In this document: piece after piece, positions 9,376 to 19,611 of the stretch
How positions within the stretch are numbered: position 1 is the first letter of the stretch
How the letters are laid out: the number at the start of each line of letters is the position of its first letter
Origin: Pseudomonas sp. UBA5706
GTDB taxonomy: Bacteria > Pseudomonadota > Gammaproteobacteria > Pseudomonadales > Pseudomonadaceae
NCBI RefSeq assembly: GCF_002419965.1
Contig: NZ_DIHC01000060.1
Span: 181,498-245,497 of the forward strand
Reading direction: 5' to 3'
Length of the DNA: 64,000 nt
Translations under genes and position numbers: made by a program
The notes under the pieces: generated by a model
The model's input: the letters and a program-made list of their open reading frames with translations, nothing else
The model's database searches: none
What the model was told of the DNA's origin: nothing

Positions 9376-10435
9376 GTTCGCCTGGCCGTGGGTCTTCGTA
9401 ACGCTGCCGCTGCCTTGGCTGCTGCGCTTCGTGCTGCCGGTGGCTGACAGCGGCGAAGCGGCGCTCAAGGTCAGCTTTCTCAATGAGCTGGAAGGGCTGG
9501 CCGGTCGTCGCGCTCGCGCTCACCTGCCCGGTTGGCGTCGGCAGATGCCCTTCGTGCTTTTATGGTTGCTGCTGCTGATCGCCGCTGCACGTCCGCAATG
9601 GCTGGGCGACCCCTTGCCGGTGGCCGCCAGCGGACGGGACCTGCTGGTGGCGGTGGATGTTTCCGGGTCGATGGATTACCCGGACATGGTCTGGCAGAAC
9701 GATGAAGTGAGCCGACTGACCCTGGTCAAACAGCAGCTCGGCGATTTTCTCGAACACCGCAAGGGCGATCGCGTCGGGCTGATCCTCTTCGGCAGTCAGG
9801 CGTACATGCAGGCGCCGCTGACCTTCGACCGCAGGACGGTACGCGTCTGGCTGGACGAAGCGCGAATTGGCATCGCCGGGAAAAACACAGCCATCGGTGA
9901 TGCCATCGGCCTTGCGCTCAAACGTCTGCGCCTGCGTCCGGCGCAAAGTCGGGTGCTGATTCTGGTGACCGACGGCGCGAACAACGCCGGTCAGATCGAC
10001 CCTGCCACGGCAGCGCGACTGGCAGCGGGCGAAGGCGTGAAGATCTACCCGATCGGCATCGGCGCCGACCCGGACAAAGGCGCCACCAGCATCCTGGGCC
10101 TGAACCCGAGCCTGGACCTGGACGAACCCGCGCTGCGGGAAATCGCCGACATTACCGGTGGCCGCTACTTCCGCGCCCGGGATGGCGCGCAGCTGGAAAA
10201 GATCGGCGAAACCCTCGACACCCTGGAACCGGTCACCCAGCAACCGACCCAGGCCCGCCCCGCCCTGGCGCTGTATCACTGGCCGCTGGGGCTGGCGCTG
10301 CTGTTGAGCGTGCTGCTGGTGGTTCATGAACGCTGGCCGCAGAACCCGCTGTATCGTTTTCTCGCTCGCCAGCCCGCGCTGTATCAAGGCCCGCAATGGC
10401 GTCAGCGTTTCGAGCGTTTGCGGAGGCGTCGATGA
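9368..10435 (+). CDS. batA: BatA-like von Willebrand A-domain membrane protein
   Basis: A 355-residue inner-membrane protein with two N-terminal hydrophobic segments (residues 5-25 and about 60-75), a VWA domain and a C-terminal membrane segment (LALYHWPLGLALLLSVLLVV). The metal-ion-dependent adhesion site is intact: DVSGSM at residues 97-102 and later the VTDGANNAG loop. Bat proteins are linked to aerotolerance and envelope stress in other bacteria, though their mechanism remains unclear. The gene overlaps DUF4381 by eight bases and batB/C by four, so all are probably cotranscribed. Confidence 0.92.
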   Translation: MFEFAWPWVFVTLPLPWLLRFVLPVADSGEAALKVSFLNELEGLAGRRARAHLPGWRRQMPFVLLWLLLLIAAARPQWLGDPLPVAASGRDLLVAVDVSGSMDYPDMVWQNDEVSRLTLVKQQLGDFLEHRKGDRVGLILFGSQAYMQAPLTFDRRTVRVWLDEARIGIAGKNTAIGDAIGLALKRLRLRPAQSRVLILVTDGANNAGQIDPATAARLAAGEGVKIYPIGIGADPDKGATSILGLNPSLDLDEPALREIADITGGRYFRARDGAQLEKIGETLDTLEPVTQQPTQARPALALYHWPLGLALLLSVLLVVHERWPQNPLYRFLARQPALYQGPQWRQRFERLRRRR

Positions 10436-12165
10436 GCGTCTCGCTGGTGGCGTTTTGGCCGCACTGGCTGCGGCCCGGATGGCTGCTGATCCTGCCGCTG
10501 CTCGGCTGGTTGGTCTGGCGCCTTTGGCACCGGCAAAGACGAGTCGGTCGCTGGCAGATGATTCTGCCCGGCGCCTTTCATTCAGTACTGCTCAGCGGCG
10601 GCAGCGGCCGGGAAAGCAAGTTGCCCTGGATCGCCCTGAGTTTCGGCTGGCTGCTGGCATTGCTGGCGCTGCTGGGTCCCAGTTGGCAACGGGTTGAACA
10701 AACCAGCCAGAAACCGGTAGACCCGCTGGTGGTGCTGCTGGAACTGACCCCGGAAATGCTCGCCGCCGACAGCCCGCCCTCTCGTCTGGAGCAGGCAAAA
10801 CGCAAGCTGCTGGACCTGCTGCAGGCGCGAGGCGACTCGCAAACGGCGATCATCGTCTATGCCGGCAGCGCGCATACGCTGGTGCCTTTGTCCGACGATT
10901 TGGGCACCAGCAAGAACCTGCTGGATGCGATCAAGCCATCGATCATGCCCGAAGGCGGTCAACGCGCCGATCTGGCGGTGCGCAAGGCGCGCGATCTGCT
11001 TAACCAGGGCGATTTGGGGCTGGGACGCCTGCTGTGGATCGGCTCCTCGCTGACCGACGAGGAGCGCCAGGGCATACACCAGGCCATGTCCGACCACTCG
11101 CCGCAGTTGCTGATGCTCGGGGTCGGCACGGCGCAAGGCGCACCGGTGGCGCAGGAAAAAGGCGGTTTCCTCAAGGACGCTCAGGGCGGCATTCTGGTGC
11201 CACGCCTGGACAGTGTTAGCCTCAACGACTTCGCAGAAGCACTCGGCGGCCGCTACGCGCCCTTGCAACTAACCGACGACGACCTGCATGAACTAGGCCT
11301 GCTGGACAGCCCGCGAGACCTGCGCAGTCAAGGCCAGACCGTGCAGTTGGACAGCTGGGCCGATCAGGGTTACTGGCTGCTGCTGCCCCTGCTATTGCTG
11401 GCTGCCTGTGCCGGTCGCCGCGGCTGGCTGCTGGGCCTGCCGCTGCTTCTGATACTGGCGCCGCAACACAGCTACGCGTTCGACTTCAAGGACCTGTTCC
11501 AGCGCCCCGACCAGCAAGGTCAGCATCTGCTTGCGCACCATCGCGCCGCCGAAGCGGCACAGCATTTCGAAGACATGCGGTGGCAAGGCATCGCCCTTTA
11601 TGAAGCAGGCGATTATGCCGGCGCCGCCCAACGCTTCGCCCAAGGCAACAGCGCTGCCGACCACTACAATCGAGGTAACGCGCTGGCCCGAAGCGGAGCG
11701 CTGGAGGCGGCCCTGGATGCCTATGAGCAAGCACTGGAACGCCAGCCCGACTTCCCCGCCGCCATCGCCAACAGAGCGTTGATCCAGCAGATGCAGGAGC
11801 AACACAAACAGGCGGCCGCCGAAGACGCCAGTGAAGGCAAGACCGAAGGCGACAATGACGCGGGCAAACCCCAAAGCGGCACTGCCGAAGAGCAGCACAC
11901 CGGTCAACAGGCGTCGGCGCAGCGCGATGATGACAACTCCGCTGTCAGTGCTCGGTCGATGTCTGGTGGCGGTGGGAGCGATGGCCCCTCGCCTGATGAA
12001 GACGAGCCCGCCCGCGCACCCAGTCGACCCGCCGACAGCCAGATCAACGGCGAACAGCGCCAGGCGCTGGAGCAATGGTTGCGGCAGATCCCCGATGAAC
12101 CGGGCGAGTTGCTGCGACGCAAATTCTGGTACGAACAACAGCAGCATCAGGAAAAAGCCCGATGA
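10432..12165 (+). CDS. BatB-BatC fusion: degenerate VWA domain plus TPR
   Basis: A 577-residue protein joining a BatB-like VWA domain (N-terminal membrane segments near residues 15-32 and 65-82) to a membrane segment near 318-350 and a BatC-like TPR region (about 365-455, with AAQHFEDMRWQGIALYEAG and YNRGNALARSG repeats). A long, hydrophilic, Gln/Asp/Glu-rich tail follows. The expected DxSxS metal site is replaced by E104-x-T106-x-E108 (LELTPEM), so metal binding is probably lost. Context alone supports a role as a BatA partner. The start ATG overlaps the batA stop. Confidence 0.9.
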   Translation: MSVSLVAFWPHWLRPGWLLILPLLGWLVWRLWHRQRRVGRWQMILPGAFHSVLLSGGSGRESKLPWIALSFGWLLALLALLGPSWQRVEQTSQKPVDPLVVLLELTPEMLAADSPPSRLEQAKRKLLDLLQARGDSQTAIIVYAGSAHTLVPLSDDLGTSKNLLDAIKPSIMPEGGQRADLAVRKARDLLNQGDLGLGRLLWIGSSLTDEERQGIHQAMSDHSPQLLMLGVGTAQGAPVAQEKGGFLKDAQGGILVPRLDSVSLNDFAEALGGRYAPLQLTDDDLHELGLLDSPRDLRSQGQTVQLDSWADQGYWLLLPLLLLAACAGRRGWLLGLPLLLILAPQHSYAFDFKDLFQRPDQQGQHLLAHHRAAEAAQHFEDMRWQGIALYEAGDYAGAAQRFAQGNSAADHYNRGNALARSGALEAALDAYEQALERQPDFPAAIANRALIQQMQEQHKQAAAEDASEGKTEGDNDAGKPQSGTAEEQHTGQQASAQRDDDNSAVSARSMSGGGGSDGPSPDEDEPARAPSRPADSQINGEQRQALEQWLRQIPDEPGELLRRKFWYEQQQHQEKAR

Positions 12166-13844
12166 GTCGTCTGCACACTGTGGTAATCGCGTGGTTGCTG
12201 TGCCTGTGCGCTTGGGTGGCGCAGGCCGACTCGCCCGCCTCGACGTTGCAGGCCAGCGTCGACCGCACCCGCGTCAACACCGGAGAAACCGTCGAGCTGA
12301 CCCTGGAGTCCGACGACGCCACGCTGTTCGGCAAACCCGACATGAGCGCGCTGGACGCGGACTTCGAAGTCCGTGACACCCGCCAGCTCAACAGCCTGAC
12401 CACGCTGGACGGCAACGTTCACGCCACCACCCGCTGGCTGATAACGCTGATGCCGCGTCGCAGTGGCTCAATCGAGATTCCGCCGCTGAAACTGGGCGAA
12501 CTGATCAGCCAGCCGATTGCCCTGCAAGTGGTGGAAGTCGAACCTTCACAGGATCAGGAGCAAAAACTGGCGCCGGTGTTCATGGAGGCGAGCCTGGATC
12601 AGGATACCGTGTACGTGCAGGCCCAGGCCGTCCTGACGGTGCGTATCTACCACTCGGTGTCGCTGTTCGACGACAGCAGCCTGACGCCACTGCAAGTGCC
12701 GGATACACGGATCGAAAAGCTCGGCGACACCCGCACTTATGAAAAACAGATCAACGGCATTCGCCACGGCGTGATCGAGATGCGTTATGCGCTGTATCCG
12801 CAGCAGAGCGGCGATATGACCATTCCTGCACAAGAGTTCAGCGCGACCATGGTGCAGGACATCCCGGAAGTCAGTCAGGCCGCCGCCACCGGCCAACCGG
12901 CGGTGGCCACCAGCCCGAAACCGGGCAAACTGATGCGCGTGATGTCCGCCCCCCTGCCGCTGAAGGTCAAACCGCAACCGGCCAATTACCCGGCCAACAT
13001 CCCGTGGCTGCCGGCGCGCAGCATCAGCCTGAGCGAAAACTGGAGCCCGGATCCGGCCCACACCCAGATTGGCGACTCGTTGACCCGAACCCTGATAGCC
13101 AAGGCCGAGGGCTTGTCCAGCGCCCAGTTGCCGCCGCTGCCCGCCACCGAAGTCAGTGCGCTGCGGCGCTACCCCGACCAGCCGCAGTTGAGCAATCAGC
13201 CCGATGAACGCGGTTTGGTGGGCAGCCGTGAAGAACGCGAAGCACTGGTGCCCAATCGTCCGGGCGACATCGAAATTCCGGCTGTGGACCTGGTGTGGTG
13301 GAACACCCTGGAAGACCATCTGGAGCACAGCGCCCTGCCCGCCCGTACCTTACAGGTGAGCATTAACCCGGCGCTGTCGGTGGACATGCCGGTCAGCGAC
13401 AACGCGGGCATGACACTGATTGGCGTGCCTGTGTGGCCGTGGCAACTGAGCACGGTGCTGTTAAGTTTCACTACGCTGTTGGGCTTTGGTCTGTGGTGGC
13501 GCGCGCGTTGGCAACCAGCCCTGACCCGCGTGGCGCAAGCCGGGCCCAGTCCGCGCAGCGTGCTCGACGACCTCAAGCGCGCAAGCCTTGCCAACGATTC
13601 GCAGGCGACCCGTCAGGCACTGGATGCCTGGGCCCGTCAGCAACCGGAAACCCTGGCCGACATGGCGGCGCGCTTTGTGCCATTGTCCGACGCCCTCGAT
13701 GGCCTGAACGGCGCGCTGTACAGCGAGACCGGCACGTTGTGGCTGGGCGAAGATTTATGGAAGGCAGTCAAGGCACTGCCCGCCGTTGAAAAACCCGTTG
13801 ACCCGAACGGTGGCGAGAGCCTGCCGCCGCTTTATCCGAAGTGA
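12162..13844 (+). CDS. batD: BatD-like protein, exported with C-terminal membrane anchor
   Basis: A 560-residue protein with an N-terminal signal peptide (VVIAWLLCLCAWVAQA), repeated beta-sandwich-like periplasmic domains typical of BatD (oxygen-tolerance family), and a membrane segment at about residues 425-445 (WPWQLSTVLLSFTTLLGFGLWW). A cytosolic helical tail follows. The ATG overlaps the batB/C stop by four bases. It is the last gene of the moxR-bat run; a REP-like palindrome follows. Confidence 0.9.
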   Translation: MSRLHTVVIAWLLCLCAWVAQADSPASTLQASVDRTRVNTGETVELTLESDDATLFGKPDMSALDADFEVRDTRQLNSLTTLDGNVHATTRWLITLMPRRSGSIEIPPLKLGELISQPIALQVVEVEPSQDQEQKLAPVFMEASLDQDTVYVQAQAVLTVRIYHSVSLFDDSSLTPLQVPDTRIEKLGDTRTYEKQINGIRHGVIEMRYALYPQQSGDMTIPAQEFSATMVQDIPEVSQAAATGQPAVATSPKPGKLMRVMSAPLPLKVKPQPANYPANIPWLPARSISLSENWSPDPAHTQIGDSLTRTLIAKAEGLSSAQLPPLPATEVSALRRYPDQPQLSNQPDERGLVGSREEREALVPNRPGDIEIPAVDLVWWNTLEDHLEHSALPARTLQVSINPALSVDMPVSDNAGMTLIGVPVWPWQLSTVLLSFTTLLGFGLWWRARWQPALTRVAQAGPSPRSVLDDLKRASLANDSQATRQALDAWARQQPETLADMAARFVPLSDALDGLNGALYSETGTLWLGEDLWKAVKALPAVEKPVDPNGGESLPPLYPK

Positions 13845-13881
13845 TTTATACCGATCAATGGCCGCAACGCGACCGACCCCG

Positions 13882-13906
13882 CATTCCCACGCAGAGCGCG
13901 GGAACG
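13882..13906. repeat. REP-like palindrome between batD and sbcD
   Basis: The stretch contains CATTCCCACGC and GCGCGGGAACG as imperfect inverted arms. It matches in style the palindromes at 530-553 and 49357-49450. It lies in the 115-base gap between the two operons. Confidence 0.5.
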
Positions 13907-13959
13907 AGCAAGGGGCCTCGGCGCGGACCACATGACACCATTCGAACCAAGGTACTCCA

Positions 13960-15201
13960 ATGCGTCTGTTCCACACCTCCGACTGGCACCTGGGCCAGAA
14001 CCTGCATGGCCAGGAGCGGGACTTCGAACACCAGAGTTTTCTCAAATGGCTGCTGGCCCGGCTGGCCGAGCGCAAGCCGGATGTGCTGCTGATCGCTGGC
14101 GACATCTTCGACACGGTCAACCCACCGGTCAAAGCCCAGGAGCAGCTATACGACTTCATCGTCAGCGCCCATGACCAAAGCCCGCAACTGACCATCGTGA
14201 TGATCGCCGGCAACCACGATTCCGGCTCGCGTATCGAATTGCCCGCCCCGCTGATGCGCCGTCTGCGCACCCATGCGCTGGGCCGCGTGCTATGGCTGGA
14301 CGATGGCATACTCGACGTCGACCGCCTGCTGCTGCCGCTGAGCAACGCCAAGGGCAAGGTGCTCGGCTGGTGCCTGGCACTGCCGTTTCTGCGTCCGGCC
14401 GAAGTGACAGGCCTGACGCTGGGCGACAACTACCTGCGCGGCATCGGTCAGGTTCACGAAATGCTCATCGCCGCCGCCAACCAGAAACGCAAGAAAGGCC
14501 AGCCCCTGATCGCCATCAGCCACGCGCACATGGCTGGCGGCTCGGTGTCGGAAGACTCCGAGCGCAGCCTGATCATCGGCAATGCCGAGGCGCTGCCCGC
14601 CAGCCTGTTCGGCGAAACCATCACCTATGTCGCGCTCGGTCACCTGCACAAGCCGCAACGGGTCAATGGCGAAGACAGAATTCGCTACAGCGGCTCGCCG
14701 ATTCCGCTGTCCTTTTCGGAAATCGGCTACCAGCATCAAATCCTCGAAATCGACTGCGAAGGCGACAAGCTGGTCAGCGTCAAACCGCTGTTGATTCCAC
14801 GCGCCGTCAACTTGCAACGGGTCGGTCCGGCGCCGCTGGTTGAACTGCTGCTGCAACTCAAGGCGCTGCCGGACATCGATCTGCTGGCCGATGTCGACCG
14901 CCAACCCTGGCTCGAAGTCCGGGTGCGCCTGGACGAACCGCAACCGGACCTGCGCAACCAGATCGAAACCGCCCTGACAGGCAAAGCCGTGCGCCTGGTA
15001 CGCATCGCCGCCGAATATGCGGGCAAAGGCAGCCGCGATGATGAGGATGATCGCCAGCTGATCGAACTGGATCAACTCACCCCGCAGGAACTGTTCAGCC
15101 GTGCCTGGCTCGACAGTTACGGCAGCGAGGTCGACGAACAGACGTTGCAGGACTTCGCCAGCTTGCTGCAAGACGTGCAACTGGAAGGTGAACAGCCATG
15201 A
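13960..15201 (+). CDS. sbcD: Exonuclease SbcD (Mre11-like nuclease subunit)
   Basis: A 413-residue Mn-dependent phosphoesterase. Metal-binding motifs are in order: DWHLGQ near residue 8, GDIFD near 47, GNHDSG near 86 and the histidine motif SHAHMAGG near 187. GHLHKPQ near 228 completes the site. SbcD with SbcC degrades hairpins and double-strand ends, acting in cytosolic DNA repair. The start ATG at 13960 has AAGG about eight bases upstream. The gene overlaps sbcC by four bases. Confidence 0.97.
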   Translation: MRLFHTSDWHLGQNLHGQERDFEHQSFLKWLLARLAERKPDVLLIAGDIFDTVNPPVKAQEQLYDFIVSAHDQSPQLTIVMIAGNHDSGSRIELPAPLMRRLRTHALGRVLWLDDGILDVDRLLLPLSNAKGKVLGWCLALPFLRPAEVTGLTLGDNYLRGIGQVHEMLIAAANQKRKKGQPLIAISHAHMAGGSVSEDSERSLIIGNAEALPASLFGETITYVALGHLHKPQRVNGEDRIRYSGSPIPLSFSEIGYQHQILEIDCEGDKLVSVKPLLIPRAVNLQRVGPAPLVELLLQLKALPDIDLLADVDRQPWLEVRVRLDEPQPDLRNQIETALTGKAVRLVRIAAEYAGKGSRDDEDDRQLIELDQLTPQELFSRAWLDSYGSEVDEQTLQDFASLLQDVQLEGEQP

Positions 15202-18200
15202 AGATTCTCGCCATTCGCCTGAAAAACCTCGCTTCTCTGGCCGGCCCGTTCGAGCTGGATTTCACCGCAGAACCGCTGGCCAGTGCCGGGCTGTTCGCAA
15301 TCACCGGCCCCACCGGTGCCGGCAAAAGTACGTTGCTCGATGCCTTGTGTCTGGCGCTGTTCGGCGCGATTCCAAGACTCAATAACGTCGGCCAATCCAA
15401 GGTGCCGGAGGTCGATGGCGACATCAGCACCAACGATCCGCGCAACCTGCTGCGTCGCGGCACCGGCAGCGGCTATGCGGAAGTGGACTTCGTCGGCGTC
15501 GACAAGCGTCGTTACCGCGCACGCTGGGAGACCAACCGTGCCCGTGACAACGCGACGAAAAAGCTGCAGGCCAGCCGCCAGACCCTGACTGACCTTGACA
15601 GCGAGCAGATTCTCAGCACCCAGAACAAATCCGAATACAAAAGCTTGCTCGAAGCGCGACTGGGGCTCAATTTCGAGCAATTCACCCGCGCCGTGATGCT
15701 GGCTCAAAGTGAGTTCAGCGCCTTCCTTAAAGCGGACGACAAAGAGCGCAGCGAGTTGTTGGAAAAGCTCACCGACACGGCGATTTACAGCCAGCTCGGC
15801 CGTCGCGCCTACAGCAAGAGCAAGGAAGCCGAAGAAGCGCTGAAAACCCTCAATGCCCAGGCTGGCAACTTGACGCCGCTCGAACCTGAGCAGCGCGCGG
15901 AGCTGGAGCAGCGCCTCAGCGACGCGCAGCAGCAATGGAAGCTGGCACAGGCACAACTGCGTCAACTGGAGATGAAACAGCAGTGGTTCGGTGAGTTGAA
16001 GCGATTGCGCGACAGCCATCTGGCGGCCAACGAACAGTTGACCCGCGCGCAGCACACCTGGGATCAGCAAGCGAGCGAGCGCCAGCAACTGACTCAGCTG
16101 GACCGTCTGGCGCCGCAGCGGCATGTGTTCGCCCAGCGCAACAAACTTCACGGTCAGCTGACGCCATTGGCTGCACGCATTCAGCAGCAGGGCCAGCTGC
16201 AGACGCAAACCCAGACCACTGTGACTGATCTGCAAAGCCAGCTCGCCGCCGCACAGAGCGGCCTGCAACAGGCTCAGGAACATCAACAAAACGCCAAACC
16301 ATCGTTGAGCCAGGCTTTCGAGCAGCAGGTACAGCTCAATCACCTGAATGATCAGCTGCAGCAGATCAACGAACAGGCACGCAATGCCGAGCAGGCCAGT
16401 AACGACGGCCAGGCCGCGCTCGGTCAATTGAACCAGCAGCAACGCCAGGTCGAAACACGTCTGCAATCGATTACCGAACAACTGCAGGGCAGCGCTGCAC
16501 TGGACTCACTCAGCCAATCGTGGGCGGCCTATCGCCCTCGCCTGCAGCAGATCGTGCTGGTCAGTTCGCGGCTGAACAAAGGACGCGAAGAGCTTCCGGC
16601 ACTTGAGCAGGGCTCGACCCGCGCCGAGCAGACCCTGAGCGAACGTCGCAGCGCGCTGCAAGCGCTGTACGACGATGCTCAAGTCAAGGCCGACGCCGTG
16701 AGCCAGGAAATCGAACGGCTCGGCCAGCTGTTGCAAGACAACCGTCAGCAGCACAGTGCCAGCGATTCACTGGAGCGCCTGTGGCAGCGGCATCACGACG
16801 TCGCCAGTCGTCTGCAACAGGTACAGATGCAGCAGCAACAGGCCACCGAACGGCGCGCGCAGAGCATCGCCAAAGGGCTGCAACTCAAGGATGAACACGC
16901 AACGGCCGAGCAGGTGCTGAAGGTCACGGTGGACGTGCTGCAACGCCAACGCCTGGCCCGCAGCGCCAGCGTCGAACAACTGCGCGGGCAACTGGTAAAT
17001 GATCAGCCGTGCCCGGTGTGCGGCAGCGAGGAACATCCCTATCACCAGTCCGAGGCCCTGCTTGAAGCGCTCTGTGGCCACGATGACAACGAAGAAACCG
17101 CAGCACGGCTGAAGGTCAGCCAACTGAGCGAGAAGCTTGCCGAACTGCGCGCCGAAGTGGCCGAGCTGAACAATCAGCTCAAGCAGTCCAAACCGCAACA
17201 GGACCAACTGGGCGAGCAGCTGCAAACGCTCACACCGGATCTCGAAGCCCATGGGCTCTACCCGCGTCTGCTGGAGCAGCCCGAACACCTGCGCGCTGAC
17301 TGGCTCAGCGAGCGGCTGCATCAGCTGGCACAGGAAATCCTCAGCACCGAACAACGCCAGACGCGTTTGCTGAAAGTACAGCGCGACGCTGAGTCCCTGC
17401 AGCAACAGGTGCAGGACGCCCGCGAAGCGAGCCAGCAGGCCATGAAGCAGTTGGACGATCAGCAGCGCAACATCTCGCTGGACAATCAGGCGTTCGAGAC
17501 CGCATTGCAGGAATTCGAGCCGCTACTGCCCGCCGAAAGCCTGGCCTTGTGGCGTGAGTCGGCCACCGAGAGCTTCATGCAACTGGACAACGACATTGCC
17601 CGGCGCGTTGAACAACTTGATCAGCAGAAGGACGAGCAGCAGGAGCACAGCGAACGCGCGCTAAAAATCGAGCGCGAACAGATCGCTCAGCAGGGCCGCC
17701 AGCAACAGCATCAGCAGTTGCAGACTCGTCTCGCAGACAGCCAGCAGCAACAGGCCGCAGTGAAGCAGCGATTGCAGGACCTACTCGGCGAACACCCAAG
17801 CGCCGAGCACTGGCAGCAACAACTGGAGCAAGCCGTGGAACAGGCACGACAGGCTCAGGCCACGACGTCAGAGGCCTTGCAGACCGCACGCAGTGAACTG
17901 ATCAAGCTGACCGCCGAGCTTGAGGGTGAACGGCAAAGACAGCACGCACTGGAACAGGAGGTTGTCGATCTTGATCGGCAAATCAACGAGTGGCGCAGCC
18001 AGCACAGCGAACTGGACGACGCCGCCCTCGACGCGCTGCTGGCCTTGAGCGACGAGAGCGTCAATGCGTTGCGCCAGCGCCTGCAACAAAACGAAAAATC
18101 CCTGGAGCAGTCCAGGGTTCTGGTGCAGGAACGCGAGGCTCAACTGCAGCAACATCAGGCACAGCACAGCGACATCAGCGATGCCGAGCAACTGATCAGC

Positions 18201-18839
18201 GCCTTGGGCGAGGCGCAGGCACAGTCGGCGACTCACGAGCAACTGTGCGCCGACTTGCGCGCGCAGGTCAGCGAAGACCAACGCCGCCGCAATGCCAACA
18301 GCGAGTTGCAGGAACAGATCAAAGCGGCTCACGACGAATACGTGCGTTGGGGCCGTCTGGCGACCCTGATCGGCTCGGCCGAAGGCGACAAATTCCGCAA
18401 GATCGCGCAAGCCTACAACCTCGACCTGCTGGTGCACCATGCCAACGCTCAGCTTAAACAGCTGGTACGCCGCTATCGTCTCAAGCGCGGCGGCAGCATG
18501 CTCGGCCTGCTGGTGATGGACACGGAAATGGGCGACGAACTGCGCTCGGTGCATTCGCTGTCGGGCGGCGAAACCTTCCTGGTGTCGCTGGCCCTGGCAC
18601 TGGGCTTGGCGTCGATGGCCTCGAGCACGCTAAAGATCGAATCGCTGTTCATCGACGAAGGCTTCGGTAGCCTCGATCCCGAATCGCTGCAATTGGCGAT
18701 GGATGCGCTGGACGGTTTGCAGGCTCAGGGGCGCAAGGTAGGGGTGATTTCCCACGTACAGGAAATGCACGAGCGGATTGCGGTGCAAATTCAGGTACGG
18801 CGCCAGGGCAATGGCCTCAGCACCCTAGAGGTCAACTGA
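15198..18839 (+). CDS. sbcC: Exonuclease SbcC (Rad50-like ATPase subunit)
   Basis: A 1213-residue SMC-like ATPase. Walker A GPTGAGKST lies at residues 37-45. Long Gln/Glu-rich coiled coils flank a zinc hook CPVC near residue 605. The ABC signature LSGGETF lies near 1121 and Walker B SLFIDEGFGSLD near 1150. With SbcD it forms the ATP-dependent nuclease that cleaves cruciforms and protein-blocked ends. The glutamine-rich coiled coil generates long spurious frames on the opposite strand. The stop overlaps the start of the next gene by one base. Confidence 0.97.
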   Translation: MKILAIRLKNLASLAGPFELDFTAEPLASAGLFAITGPTGAGKSTLLDALCLALFGAIPRLNNVGQSKVPEVDGDISTNDPRNLLRRGTGSGYAEVDFVGVDKRRYRARWETNRARDNATKKLQASRQTLTDLDSEQILSTQNKSEYKSLLEARLGLNFEQFTRAVMLAQSEFSAFLKADDKERSELLEKLTDTAIYSQLGRRAYSKSKEAEEALKTLNAQAGNLTPLEPEQRAELEQRLSDAQQQWKLAQAQLRQLEMKQQWFGELKRLRDSHLAANEQLTRAQHTWDQQASERQQLTQLDRLAPQRHVFAQRNKLHGQLTPLAARIQQQGQLQTQTQTTVTDLQSQLAAAQSGLQQAQEHQQNAKPSLSQAFEQQVQLNHLNDQLQQINEQARNAEQASNDGQAALGQLNQQQRQVETRLQSITEQLQGSAALDSLSQSWAAYRPRLQQIVLVSSRLNKGREELPALEQGSTRAEQTLSERRSALQALYDDAQVKADAVSQEIERLGQLLQDNRQQHSASDSLERLWQRHHDVASRLQQVQMQQQQATERRAQSIAKGLQLKDEHATAEQVLKVTVDVLQRQRLARSASVEQLRGQLVNDQPCPVCGSEEHPYHQSEALLEALCGHDDNEETAARLKVSQLSEKLAELRAEVAELNNQLKQSKPQQDQLGEQLQTLTPDLEAHGLYPRLLEQPEHLRADWLSERLHQLAQEILSTEQRQTRLLKVQRDAESLQQQVQDAREASQQAMKQLDDQQRNISLDNQAFETALQEFEPLLPAESLALWRESATESFMQLDNDIARRVEQLDQQKDEQQEHSERALKIEREQIAQQGRQQQHQQLQTRLADSQQQQAAVKQRLQDLLGEHPSAEHWQQQLEQAVEQARQAQATTSEALQTARSELIKLTAELEGERQRQHALEQEVVDLDRQINEWRSQHSELDDAALDALLALSDESVNALRQRLQQNEKSLEQSRVLVQEREAQLQQHQAQHSDISDAEQLISALGEAQAQSATHEQLCADLRAQVSEDQRRRNANSELQEQIKAAHDEYVRWGRLATLIGSAEGDKFRKIAQAYNLDLLVHHANAQLKQLVRRYRLKRGGSMLGLLVMDTEMGDELRSVHSLSGGETFLVSLALALGLASMASSTLKIESLFIDEGFGSLDPESLQLAMDALDGLQAQGRKVGVISHVQEMHERIAVQIQVRRQGNGLSTLEVN

Positions 18840-19447
18840 TGCCCGCCCTGCTCTACTCCTTCCGCCGCTGCCCTTATGCCATGCGGGCGCGCATGGCCAT
18901 CGCCTATTCAGGCGCGAAGGTCGACACGATCGAGGTCAGTCTCAAAGCCAAACCGCCGGACATGCTGGAGCGCTCGCCGAAAGGTACGGTCCCTGTGCTG
19001 GTTCTCGATGACCACGTGCTGGAACAGAGCCTGGACATTATGCGCTGGGCCCTGGCGCAGCAGGACCCGGATGATTGGTCCCTGGTCGCGGACCCTGCAG
19101 GACAACGGCAACTCGCCGAATTGATCGCCGAAAACGACGGCACGTTCAAGACCGATCTGGACCACTACAAATACGCCGTGCGCTATCCCGCGTTCACTCA
19201 GGAGGAATACCGCGCCCGAGGTGAAGTATTCCTGCGCAGGCTGGAAGGGTTGTTGGATTCGAGGGATTTTTTGCTCACTGATCACCTGACCCTGGCCGAC
19301 ACCGCACTGGCGCCGTTTGTGCGCCAGTTCTGCTTCGTCGACCCGGACTGGTTCTGGCAAAGCCCGTATCCGAAATTGCAGGCGTGGTTGAAGCGGTTTC
19401 TGGAGTCGGCGTTGTTCTTGAACGCCATGGCAAAGCTCAGCCCTTGA
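18839..19447 (+). CDS. Glutathione S-transferase-like protein
   Basis: A 202-residue protein with a thioredoxin-fold N-terminus (LYSFRRCPYAMRARMAI, then GTVPVLVLDDHVLEQSLDIMRW, the cis-proline and Glu-Ser glutathione-binding region). The helical C-terminal domain contains LTLADTALAPFVRQF. A glutathione-linked transferase or reductase activity follows from the family; the substrate is unknown. The ATG overlaps the sbcC stop (TGATG), so it is probably the third gene of the sbcDC transcript. A link to DNA repair is not established. Confidence 0.85.
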   Translation: MPALLYSFRRCPYAMRARMAIAYSGAKVDTIEVSLKAKPPDMLERSPKGTVPVLVLDDHVLEQSLDIMRWALAQQDPDDWSLVADPAGQRQLAELIAENDGTFKTDLDHYKYAVRYPAFTQEEYRARGEVFLRRLEGLLDSRDFLLTDHLTLADTALAPFVRQFCFVDPDWFWQSPYPKLQAWLKRFLESALFLNAMAKLSP

Positions 19448-19559
19448 GCCGCCGGTCGCCCTGGCCCCAGTCGCACAGCTGCAGAAGCGCCGCCGGTTCA
19501 GGAAGTCAGTCGGCCAGACGCCATCCCTGTATCGGCGCGATCGTATGAATCTGGCACAT

Positions 19560-19596
19560 AAAAAAATCCCCATCGCTATTCAGCAGAGGGGGATTA
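19560..19596 (-). terminator. Terminator-like hairpin facing leftward
   Basis: Arms AATCCCC (19565-19571) and GGGGATT (19589-19595) form a stem. On the minus strand it is followed by a T run, so it would end leftward transcription coming from the small gene at 19834-20016. Confidence 0.6.
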
Positions 19597-19611
19597 AAAG
19601 GAGGGAATCCA

